NCBI GenBank assembly: GCA_934503275.1
Contig: CAKSVD010000023.1
Span: 1 to 30,389, forward strand
Reading direction: 5' to 3'
Length of the DNA stretch: 30,389 bases
From: an uncultured Faecalibacterium sp.
Lineage (GTDB): Bacteria > Bacillota > Clostridia > Oscillospirales > Ruminococcaceae
The position numbers were made by a program, and so were the translations under genes. Shown here piece by piece: positions 7,779-15,077 of the stretch (positions are counted from its first letter, which is position 1; every line of letters begins with the position of its first letter). Below the pieces are notes generated by a model. That model worked only from the letters and a program-made list of their open reading frames with translations, made no database searches and had not been told where the DNA came from.

Positions 7779-9020
7779 TTAATGCTGGGCGAAAATCTTT
7801 ACCTCGTCCTTGTCCATAAAGGCTGCGCCCGCAAAGCCTGCGGCTTCCAGCTGACCCAGCTGCTTGCCCAGCTTTTTGCCCTGCGGCAGCACGGTGACGT
7901 TGTACTGCTCGCGCAGCGCGGCGGCCTTGCTCAGCACGGCAGGGAAGTCAACGTCCTTGCCATACAGCAGGGCGATCTTCTGCTTTGCACCGGGGATCTG
8001 GTAGCCCTGCTCCAGCAGAATGCCGCACACCCGCTCGAAGCCGATGGAGAAGCCCACGGCGGGCACCTGCACGCCAAGGAACTTGCCCACCATGTTGTCG
8101 TAGCGTCCGCCGCCGGCCACAGCACCGCTGAACTGCGGGCAGGTCACTTCAAACACCATGCCGGTGTAGTAGCCCTGACCGCGCACCAGACTGGGGCAGT
8201 AGGCCACCTGATAGCGGCCGGCAGCCAGCGTATTGGCGGTGGCCAGCACATACTTCAGGTCATCGGCAATGGCGGGGTCGGCGCAGCGGGCAGCCACGGC
8301 GTCCAGCGTCACGTCCCCGGCGGCAATAAAGTCTGCCAGTGCGTGGATGGCGCTTTCCGGCAGCTGCTTCTCGGTCAACTCCGCCTTCACGCCCTCGGCA
8401 CCGATCTTGTCCATCTTGTCAAAGGTGATGCAGACGGAATCCAACGTGTCGGCGGCAAAGCCCATGCTCTCCAGCATTCCGCGCAGGATGCGGCGGTCGT
8501 TGATGTTGACGGTAAAGCCGGTAAAGCCGATGTTCAGCAGAGCGCGGGTGGTCACGTCGATCAGTTCCACTTCGGCGTTGGGGGAGGCATCGCCCAGAAT
8601 GTCGATATCGCACTGCACGAACTCCCGCAGACGGCCCTTCTGCGGGCGCTCGGCGCGGAACACCCGGTCGGTCTGGATGACCTTGAAGGGGCTGGGCAGC
8701 TTATCCTTGTTGGCGGCGTAGTAGCGGCTCAGCGGCAGGGTAAGATCGTAGCGCAGACCCATGTCGGACAGCTGCTTGGGGTCGCCGGTGTTCAGGGCTG
8801 CGGTCAGCTTGTCGCCGCGCTTGAGCACCTTGAAGATCAGGTTCAGGTTGTCGCCGCCGTCGGACTTGTCCAGATTTTCCATATCCTCCAGCATGGGGGT
8901 GGAGATGCGCTCGAAGCCGGCAGAGCGGTAGGTCTCCAGAATTTTGCCCTGAATGTAATCGCGCAGGGTCTGCTCAGCGGGCAGCAGGTCCCGCATACCC
9001 TTCAAAGCCTGTGTTTTCAT
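7779..9020 (-). CDS. hisS: Histidyl-tRNA synthetase
   Basis: This 413-aa class II synthetase charges tRNA-His with histidine. Motif 2 is at 119-140 (RVFRAERPQKGRLREF then QCDID), and the HisRS signature carries the catalytic arginine as LVRGQGYYTG (Arg280); many bacteria have LVRGLDYYT here. Motif 3 is AVGFSIGFERV (321-331). The short anticodon-binding domain covers about 347-413. The ATG is preceded on the minus strand by GAGAGGA. It has its own consensus promoter and terminator, so it is probably monocistronic. Confidence 0.95.
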   Translation of the reverse strand: MKTQALKGMRDLLPAEQTLRDYIQGKILETYRSAGFERISTPMLEDMENLDKSDGGDNLNLIFKVLKRGDKLTAALNTGDPKQLSDMGLRYDLTLPLSRYYAANKDKLPSPFKVIQTDRVFRAERPQKGRLREFVQCDIDILGDASPNAEVELIDVTTRALLNIGFTGFTVNINDRRILRGMLESMGFAADTLDSVCITFDKMDKIGAEGVKAELTEKQLPESAIHALADFIAAGDVTLDAVAARCADPAIADDLKYVLATANTLAAGRYQVAYCPSLVRGQGYYTGMVFEVTCPQFSGAVAGGGRYDNMVGKFLGVQVPAVGFSIGFERVCGILLEQGYQIPGAKQKIALLYGKDVDFPAVLSKAAALREQYNVTVLPQGKKLGKQLGQLEAAGFAGAAFMDKDEVKIFAQH

Positions 9021-9105
9021 AACAGTAATTCCTCTCTATCTGTAAATTGTACCCGCCCTCGATGCCTGAAAAGGGGCGGGAGCGTTTTTAACTCAGTACT
9101 TTATC

Positions 9106-9133
9106 ATTATAAAGGATAATGCCGGATTGTCAA
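9106..9133 (-). promoter_or_regulatory. Consensus promoter for hisS
   Basis: On the minus strand, a perfect -35 TTGACA (9128-9133), a 16-bp spacer and a perfect -10 TATAAT (9106-9111). The leader of about 80 nt contains one hairpin, CCCGCCC with GGGCGGG; no T-box was seen. Confidence 0.88.
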
Positions 9134-9182
9134 TCCAAATGGGCACACTATCGCAAATTGCACAAATCTTTGAGGTGAAGGT

Positions 9183-10376
9183 ATGAAACAGCAGTTTGCA
9201 GCAAAACACCCGTGGACGATTCTGGCTGCGGGGGCAGCCATTCAGGTGCTTACCGGCTTACCGGCGGCATGGGGCGTATTTCAGCAGCCGGTCATGGAGG
9301 AATACGGCCTTTCGGAGCAGGGGGCGGGCTACGCCTTTGCCTTGCTTATTGCCGCTTTTGGGGTGGGGTGTGTGCTGGGCGGCTTTTTGCAGGATAAAAA
9401 GGGCCCGCGCTGCGCGGCATTGTGGGGCACAGCTCTGCTTTGCGGCGGCTTTTTTGCAGCAGCTTTTCTGCCGGACTGGGCAGGGAGGGGGTTCTTTCTG
9501 GCATTCAGCATCCCGGCGGGGCTGGGTACGGCCTTTTTGTACCCCTCTATCCAGTCCTGCGCCCAAAAGTGGTACGCGGGGCGCAAAGGACTGGCGACCG
9601 GGGTCATCGGCGGGGCAGTGGGGCTTTCCGGTGCATTTCTTACCCTGTTCGTCCGAGCAGCGCTGCGGGGCTTTGGCCCGGTGCAGGGCATCCGGGGCGC
9701 CTTCTGGGCACTTGGCGCGCTCACCCTGCCGGTGTGCCTTGTGGGCAGCGCGGTGCTCAGCGACCCGCCGCAGCAAAAGCAGCAGCCAAGCGGCAAAAAC
9801 GGCATCGACCTCTCCCCGGGGCAGATGCTGCGCACGAGGCAGTATTGGCTGTGCGCGGGCGCAGTGTGCTTTTCCACCCCGGCAGTGCTGCTGTTCAGTC
9901 CCATCATCTTAAAGCTGGGCATGGAGCGCGGGCTGGACGAGACTGCCGCACTGTGGAGCATTGTGCTGGGCAGCGTGGGCAGCGCCGCAGGGCGGATGCT
10001 GATGCCCATGCTCAGCGACCATATCGGCCGCCGCGCCACCGACCTTGGGCTGTTTGCGGCCTCACTGGGTTTGTCGGCGGCGTTCTGGGCGGCGCAGGGC
10101 TGGTGGGTGGTGGTGTGCTACGCCGGGCTCACCTTCTGCTACTCGGCACTGGCGGCGGTGCTGCCTGCCCTTTCCACCGACCTGTTCGGCCTGCCTCATG
10201 CGGGGGTGAACTACGGCTTTCTGGCCTTGGGACAGAGCGTGGGCAGCCTTGCGTTCCCCTTTGCAGCCAATCTGCTGGCGCTGGAGAACGGGCGGCACCT
10301 GCTTGCCATGGCCGGTGCGGCGGCGGGTTTTGCGGCCATTTGGGCGCTGCATCCGGTGCAGAAAGACCCGCGCTGA
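9183..10376 (+). CDS. MFS transporter, oxalate/formate antiporter (OFA)-like
   Basis: This 397-aa integral membrane protein has about 12 hydrophobic segments, with a more polar central loop near residues 195-215. The major-facilitator loop 2-3 motif appears as GGFLQDKKGPR (about 66-76), and KWYAGRKGLATGV (about 128-140) matches the conserved stretch of the OFA family of monocarboxylate or dicarboxylate transporters. The equivalent motif in the second half is SDHIGRRATD. It probably moves a small organic anion across the cytoplasmic membrane; the substrate cannot be read from the sequence. A GAGGTGAAGG ribosome site precedes the ATG. It is divergent from hisS and is followed by the promoter of the next operon, so it stands alone. 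Confidence 0.85.
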   Translation: MKQQFAAKHPWTILAAGAAIQVLTGLPAAWGVFQQPVMEEYGLSEQGAGYAFALLIAAFGVGCVLGGFLQDKKGPRCAALWGTALLCGGFFAAAFLPDWAGRGFFLAFSIPAGLGTAFLYPSIQSCAQKWYAGRKGLATGVIGGAVGLSGAFLTLFVRAALRGFGPVQGIRGAFWALGALTLPVCLVGSAVLSDPPQQKQQPSGKNGIDLSPGQMLRTRQYWLCAGAVCFSTPAVLLFSPIILKLGMERGLDETAALWSIVLGSVGSAAGRMLMPMLSDHIGRRATDLGLFAASLGLSAAFWAAQGWWVVVCYAGLTFCYSALAAVLPALSTDLFGLPHAGVNYGFLALGQSVGSLAFPFAANLLALENGRHLLAMAGAAAGFAAIWALHPVQKDPR

Positions 10377-10525
10377 AACGCGCAAAAAGAAAAGACTGCA
10401 AAAAGTTTGCCGGTGCTTACGGCAGAATTGACAAAAACTTGACGACTGTTTTGTATAAAGCGGTGGAAATGACAGTTAGCGCCGGATGACCGTAAAACCC
10501 GGCTGTACTTTTTACAGGAAATGAC

Positions 10526-10554
10526 TTGCAAAATTCGTCCGTTTTCTCTATAAT
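10526..10554 (+). promoter_or_regulatory. Strong promoter of the scaffold/GGGtGRT operon
   Basis: -35 TTGCAA (10526-10531), a 17-bp spacer and a perfect -10 TATAAT (10549-10554). The predicted start near 10561 gives a leader of about 145 nt before the first gene. The remaining gap from 10377 to 10525 contains no gene; a weak stem GCCGG/CCGGC followed by TGTACTTTTT near 10484-10513 may terminate the MFS gene. Confidence 0.8.
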
Positions 10555-10560
10555 AAAACT

Positions 10561-10705
10561 ATGCGTGGTAGTACCGGTGCAGGCGCTGAAAGAGAGCAGT
10601 GCACCCGGTTCGGATGCAAGCAGCAGAGAGCAGCAGCTGTGCCGGCAGGGCGCGGCAGCGGCTTTGTGTTGCCAAAGCGACATTTGTCAAAAGGAGAGTA
10701 TGATT
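10561..10705 (+). other. Long 5' leader of unknown role
   Basis: This 145-nt transcribed leader can form at least one extended hairpin in which ACCGG-TGCA pairs with TGCA-CCCGGT. I could not match it to a riboswitch class I know. Short open frames crossing it have no convincing ribosome site. Confidence 0.4.
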
Positions 10706-11407
10706 ATGACCTATTCGCAGCAAGTACAGAATATGTGCCCGATCACCAAAGGTCCTAAGCATGGTCCGGCTCCCATCCCCGAAGAGGGCGCATGGGTCAA
10801 GGCCTATGAGATCAAGGACATCAGCGGCTACACCCATGGTGTGGGCTGGTGTGCACCCCAGCAGGGCACCTGCAAGCTGTCCCTGAACATCAAGAACGGC
10901 GTCATCGAAGAGGCTCTGGTGGAGACCATCGGCTGCTCCGGCATGACCCACTCTGCTGCTATGGCAGGCGAGATCCTGCCCGGCAAGACCATTCTGGAAG
11001 CTCTGAACACCGACCTGGTGTGCGACGCCATCAACGTGGCTATGCGCGAGCTGTTCCTGCAGATCGTCTACGGCCGCAGCCAGACCGCTTTCTCTGAGGA
11101 CGGTCTGCCCATCGGCGCAGGTCTGGACGACCTGGGCAAGGGTCTGCGCTCCATGACCGGCACCATCTTCTCCACCAAGGAGAAGGGCGTGCGCTACCTG
11201 GAACTGACCGAGGGCTACATCAACAAGCTGGCAGTGGACGCTAACGATGAGGTCATCGGCTATCAGTTCGTCAAGCTGGGCAAGATGATGGAGGATATCC
11301 GTCACGGCAAGACCCCCAACGAGGCTTACGAGAAGAACGTGGGTACTTACGGCCGCTTCAGCAAGGAGCAGGGCGCTGTGAAGTACATCGACCCGCGTGA
11401 GGAATAA
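10706..11407 (+). CDS. NifU/IscU-like iron-sulfur cluster assembly scaffold protein
   Basis: This 233-aa protein resembles the NifU N-terminal scaffold fold. A conserved block, LVETIGCSGMTHSAAMAGEI (about 71-90), is like the second cysteine region of IscU, where clusters are assembled. Further cysteines are at 11, 49, 56 and 106. Genes of this kind are known next to genes for GGGtGRT proteins, as here. The ATG at 10706 was preferred because AGGAG (10692-10696) is 9 nt upstream; the in-frame ATG at 10700 is too close. It is cotranscribed with the next gene (18-bp gap). Codon choice is strongly biased, which suggests high expression. The exact client protein is unknown. Confidence 0.75.
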   Translation: MTYSQQVQNMCPITKGPKHGPAPIPEEGAWVKAYEIKDISGYTHGVGWCAPQQGTCKLSLNIKNGVIEEALVETIGCSGMTHSAAMAGEILPGKTILEALNTDLVCDAINVAMRELFLQIVYGRSQTAFSEDGLPIGAGLDDLGKGLRSMTGTIFSTKEKGVRYLELTEGYINKLAVDANDEVIGYQFVKLGKMMEDIRHGKTPNEAYEKNVGTYGRFSKEQGAVKYIDPREE

Positions 11408-11425
11408 GAGAGGAGGAACAACTCA

Positions 11426-12424
11426 ATGGCAACTTTTGAATCTATGGATCGCCGTATGCCTAAAATCGAGGCATGCCTGAAGGCTAACGGTCTGGAGTCT
11501 CTGGACGCTTGCAACGAGATGCTCCTCGCTAAGGGCATCGACTGCGACAAGATCGTCCGCGGCGTGCAGCCCATCTGCTTTGATAACGCTGTCTGGGCTT
11601 ACACTCTGGGCACCGCTATCGCTGTGAAGCGCGGCCTGACCGATGCTGCCGAGTGCGCAGCTGCTATCGGTGAGGGTCTGGAAGCTTTCACCATCCCCGG
11701 CTCTGTTGCTGAGCAGCGTCAGGTCGGTCTGGGCCACGGCAACCTGGGCGCTCGTCTGCTGAGCGAGGACACCACCTGCTTCGCTTTCCTGGCAGGCCAC
11801 GAGTCCTTTGCTGCTGCTGAGGGTGCCATCGGCATCGCCCGCACCGCAAACAAGGTCCGCAAGACCCCCCTGCGCGTCATCCTGAACGGCCTGGGCAAGG
11901 ACGCAGCTTACATCATTTCCCGTATCAACGGCTTCACCTATGTGCAGACCGAGTACGATATCCCCACCCAGACCCTGAAGGTCGTCAAGGAGATCCCCTT
12001 CTCCGAGGGTGAGCGCGCAGCCGTTAAGTGCTACGGCGCTAACGACGTTATGGAAGGCGTTGCCATCATGAAGAAGGAGGACGTGCAGTGCTCCATCACC
12101 GGCAACTCCACCAACCCCGTCCGCTTCCAGCATCTGGTTGCCGGCACCTACAAGAAGTGGGCTATCGAGAACGGCAAGAAGTACTTCTCCGTTGCTTCCG
12201 GCGGCGGCACCGGCCGTACCCTGCACCCCGATAACGTGGCTGCAGGCCCCGCAAGCTACGGCCTGACCGACTCTCTGGGCCGCGTACACGGTGATGCTCA
12301 GTTCGCTGGCTCCTCTTCTGTGCCCGCACACGTTGAGATGATGGGCCTGATCGGCATGGGCAACAACCCCATGGTCGGTGCAACCGTTGCTTGCGCTGTT
12401 GCCGCAGCTCAGGCTAACGCCTAA
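11426..12424 (+). CDS. GGGtGRT family protein
   Basis: This 332-aa protein contains the family's namesake motif GGGTGRT at 259-265, within SVASGGGTGRTLHPDNV. A second glycine-rich patch, GLGHGNLGARLL, lies near residue 105, and the C-terminus is rich in Ala and Gly. It is predicted to be cytoplasmic, with no signal peptide. The biochemical role of the family is not established to my knowledge; its pairing with an iron-sulfur scaffold gene suggests a role in cluster handling or redox metabolism. An AGGAGG ribosome site precedes the ATG, and codon use is very restricted, as in abundant proteins. A strong terminator follows. Confidence 0.85.
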   Translation: MATFESMDRRMPKIEACLKANGLESLDACNEMLLAKGIDCDKIVRGVQPICFDNAVWAYTLGTAIAVKRGLTDAAECAAAIGEGLEAFTIPGSVAEQRQVGLGHGNLGARLLSEDTTCFAFLAGHESFAAAEGAIGIARTANKVRKTPLRVILNGLGKDAAYIISRINGFTYVQTEYDIPTQTLKVVKEIPFSEGERAAVKCYGANDVMEGVAIMKKEDVQCSITGNSTNPVRFQHLVAGTYKKWAIENGKKYFSVASGGGTGRTLHPDNVAAGPASYGLTDSLGRVHGDAQFAGSSSVPAHVEMMGLIGMGNNPMVGATVACAVAAAQANA

Positions 12425-12445
12425 GTCTTTCCTAAGTTTCAGCGA

Positions 12446-12484
12446 GGGGGAGCTGCTTTCCGAATGAGCAGTTCCCCCTTTTTT
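12446..12484 (+). terminator. Intrinsic terminator after the GGGtGRT gene
   Basis: The stem GGGGGAGCTGCT (12446-12457) pairs with AGCAGTTCCCCC (12467-12478) with one wobble and is followed by T6. Only about 50 bp then remain before the flavoprotein start, with no clear promoter, so partial readthrough into that gene is plausible. Confidence 0.88.
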
Positions 12485-12534
12485 GCTGATAGATATCCGA
12501 AAACAAGCTACCCGAAAATGAGAAGGAAGAAACA

Positions 12535-14451
12535 ATGAAAAAGAATCAGATCCGCAAGAGCGTGGCTGCGCTGGCCATGGCGGCTGTTGTAAGCGTCAGC
12601 CTGCTGGGCTACGGCTGTGGCAGCAAGCCTGCCTCCTCCACCGCAGGCGTGTCCGGCGAGTTCACCGGCACCGCCAAGGGCATGGGCGGCGATGTTACCG
12701 TCACTCTGACTTTGACCGACGGCAAGATCACCGGCTGTACCGCCGAGGGCAAGGACGAGACCCCCGGCATCGGCACCATGGCTCTGGAGCAGCTGCCCGG
12801 CGAGATTGCCGAGAGCGGCAGCATTGCCGTGGACGGCGTGGCCACTGCAACCATCACCTCCGACGCTATCAAGGAGGCTGCCGCTGCCGCTCTGGTCGCA
12901 GCCGGCCTGAACGCTGATGACTACAAGACCGAGGTCAAGGCTGAGGAGAACAAGGCCGAGGACTCTACCATTGACGCAGACATTGCCATCGTGGGTGCAG
13001 GCGGTGCAGGTATGACTGCTGCCATCACTGCTGCTGCCGAGGGCAAGAGCGTGGTCATTCTGGAAAGCCAGCCCATGGTGGGCGGCAACTCCGTGCGCGC
13101 TACCGGCGGCATGAACGCCGGCAAGACCGTGTATCAGGACGAGAACGAGTTCGGCGAGTCCGCAGGCGTGGAAAAGACCCTGAAGACCGCTGCTGAAAAG
13201 TATGCCGACAACGCTACCATCACCGCTCTGGCAAAGACTGTCTCTGAGCAGTGGGCTGCTTATCAGGCAGACCCCAAGGGCTACTTCGACTCTGTGGAGC
13301 TGATGGAGCTGGACACCATGATCGGCGGCAAGGGCATCAACGACCCCGCACTGGTGGAGACCCTGTGCTCCAACAGCGCTGACGCCATCGACTGGCTGGA
13401 CGAGCACGGCATTACCCTGCACAGCGTTTCCAGCTTCGGCGGCGCATCCGTCAAGCGTATCCACCGCCCCGTGAATGATGAGGGCAAGACCGTTTCTGTG
13501 GGCTCCTACATGATCCCCCTGCTGCAGGAGAACTGCGACAAGGCAGGCGTGCAGACCCTGCTGAATACCACCGCTACCGAGCTGCTGACCGATGCAAACG
13601 GCGCCGTTGTGGGCGTGAAGGCTACCGGTTCCACCGGCGAGACCATCACCGTGAATGCCAAGGCTGTGGTGCTGACCAGCGGCGGCTTCGGCGCAAATCT
13701 GGACATGGTCACCGAGTACAAGCCTGAACTGAAGGGCTTTATGACCACCAACGCCGCAGGCGCACAGGGTCAGGGCATTGAGATGGCTACCGCTGTGGGC
13801 GCTGACACTGTGGACATGGATCAGATCCAGATCCACCCCACCGTGGAGGCTAACACTGCTGCTCTGATCACCGAGGGTCTGCGCGGCGACGGCGCTGTGC
13901 TGATCAACGCCGAGGGCAAGCGCTTCATCGACGAAGTGGGCACCCGTGACGTGGTTTCCGCTGCCGAGATCGCTCAGACCGGCAGCTACAGCTGGCTGGT
14001 GGTGGATCAGGCTATGGCCGATGCCTCCAGCGTCATTCAGGGCTACATCAAGAAGGGCTACACCGTGACCGGCCAGACTTACGAGGAACTGGCAAAGGCT
14101 ATGGGCGTGGACGAGGCTGCTTTTGCCGAGACCATGAAGACCTGGAACGGCTACGTTGAGGCCAAGAACGACCCCGACTTTGGCCGCACCAGCTTTGCAA
14201 AGGCTCTGGATACCGCTCCCTACTACGCCATCAAGGTCACCGCAGGTGTGCACCACACCATGGGCGGCCTGAAGATCAACACCAACACCGAGGTGCTGAA
14301 GGCTGACGGCTCTGTGATCCCCGGCCTGTTCGCAGCAGGTGAGGTGACCGGCGGCGTGCACGGTGCAAACCGTCTGGGCGGCAACGCTGTGGCCGACTTT
14401 ACTGTTTTTGGCCGCATTGCCGGTGCAGCTGCCAGCAAGTATGCTGCATGA
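12535..14451 (+). CDS. Exported FMN/FAD flavoprotein reductase, fumarate-reductase type
   Basis: This 638-aa protein starts with a signal peptide (1-27) ending in GYGC, so Cys28 may be lipid-modified, although the lipobox is weak. An FMN-binding domain (about 38-125) follows, with DGVATATITS at 100-109, where Thr106 is the likely ApbE-type covalent FMN site. The FAD/fumarate reductase domain runs from about 148, with dinucleotide motif VGAGGAGM (153-160). Residues used by soluble fumarate reductases are present: HPTV, ITE, LRGDGA, TRD, HHTMGG and GANRLGGNA. It probably accepts electrons at the outer membrane face and reduces a small unsaturated acid; fumarate is a fair guess, but urocanate or acrylate-type substrates are not excluded. 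The stop overlaps the next start (ATGA). Codon use is highly biased. Confidence 0.85.
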   Translation: MKKNQIRKSVAALAMAAVVSVSLLGYGCGSKPASSTAGVSGEFTGTAKGMGGDVTVTLTLTDGKITGCTAEGKDETPGIGTMALEQLPGEIAESGSIAVDGVATATITSDAIKEAAAAALVAAGLNADDYKTEVKAEENKAEDSTIDADIAIVGAGGAGMTAAITAAAEGKSVVILESQPMVGGNSVRATGGMNAGKTVYQDENEFGESAGVEKTLKTAAEKYADNATITALAKTVSEQWAAYQADPKGYFDSVELMELDTMIGGKGINDPALVETLCSNSADAIDWLDEHGITLHSVSSFGGASVKRIHRPVNDEGKTVSVGSYMIPLLQENCDKAGVQTLLNTTATELLTDANGAVVGVKATGSTGETITVNAKAVVLTSGGFGANLDMVTEYKPELKGFMTTNAAGAQGQGIEMATAVGADTVDMDQIQIHPTVEANTAALITEGLRGDGAVLINAEGKRFIDEVGTRDVVSAAEIAQTGSYSWLVVDQAMADASSVIQGYIKKGYTVTGQTYEELAKAMGVDEAAFAETMKTWNGYVEAKNDPDFGRTSFAKALDTAPYYAIKVTAGVHHTMGGLKINTNTEVLKADGSVIPGLFAAGEVTGGVHGANRLGGNAVADFTVFGRIAGAAASKYAA

Positions 14452-14849
14452 GCATAAAACAAAAAAATTCTGACACCGCCGCCCCCAAGGACAGCGTGTG
14501 GAAGAAAAATGTGATCTTTGCACTGGTGGTGCTGGCGCTGGCCGCAGGTATTTTTCTTGCGGTGCGGGCGCAGCACCCCGCCAAGGGCAGCGGCTTACAG
14601 GCCGTTGTGGATTTCGGTGACGGCGTTACCGAGACCCTGCCCCTTGCGCAGGATCATGATTACCTGTACGAGGTAGGGGACTACCTTGTGCACCTGCAGG
14701 TGAAGGATGGCGCCATTGCGTTTTTGGACAGTCAATGCCCAGACCATGTCTGTGAGCAATTCGGCTGGCTGGACAAGGACGGTGCATGGGCCGCCTGTGT
14801 GCCCGCAGGGGTGTATGTGGTGGTAGAGCCCACCGCAGACGCAGGGTAA
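14448..14849 (+). CDS. Membrane-anchored NusG domain II protein
   Basis: This 133-aa protein has an N-terminal anchor (about 22-42, VIFALVVLALAAGIFLAVRA) and an extracytoplasmic NusG-II domain. The family cysteine pattern is visible as CPDHVCEQFGW (about 99-109) with another Cys in AACVP. Such proteins are not transcription factors; they recur near flavin-dependent electron-transfer genes in Firmicutes. It overlaps the flavoprotein by 4 bp, which implies translational coupling and a shared role, perhaps as a small redox or assembly partner. A terminator follows. Confidence 0.8.
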   Translation: MSIKQKNSDTAAPKDSVWKKNVIFALVVLALAAGIFLAVRAQHPAKGSGLQAVVDFGDGVTETLPLAQDHDYLYEVGDYLVHLQVKDGAIAFLDSQCPDHVCEQFGWLDKDGAWAACVPAGVYVVVEPTADAG

Positions 14850-14860
14850 ATCAAACAAAG

Positions 14861-14900
14861 AAAACGGCATCCGGAGGGAAACCTCTGGGTGCCGTTTTTT
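14861..14900 (+). terminator. Intrinsic terminator after the flavoprotein operon
   Basis: AAACGGCATCCGGAGG pairs with CCTCTGGGTGCCGTTT around a GAAA loop (14878-14881) and is followed by a T run ending at 14900. Confidence 0.9.
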
Positions 14901-14974
14901 GCTTGAATAAAGGCTGTTTTTTGTTAAAAAAGTCTGAAACTTTGTGGAAATGACGTGAAACGAAAAATGGACGC

Positions 14975-15003
14975 TTGTTTATCTGGGCAAAATGCGCTAC
15001 ACT
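14975..15003 (+). promoter_or_regulatory. Promoter of the MacB-like export operon
   Basis: -35 TTGTTT (14975-14980), a 17-bp spacer and -10 TACACT (14998-15003), about 70 bp before the membrane fusion protein start. Confidence 0.6.
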
Positions 15004-15077
15004 ACAAATAAGAGTTTCTGACGGGTGCTTTTGCAAAGAGCACCTTGTCATAAAAGAACCTAGGAGGAACGGCAAGA

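Noticed and set aside
7647..9119. A 490-codon plus-strand open frame opposite hisS, and similar long frames opposite parE, parC, glyS, the flavoprotein and the SLH gene
   Set aside because: They are antisense shadows of well-identified genes, caused by GC-rich third positions; they lack ribosome sites and family resemblance.
14851..15075. 74-codon minus-strand frame between the NusG-II gene and the membrane fusion gene
   Set aside because: It overlaps a terminator and a promoter and has no ribosome site.
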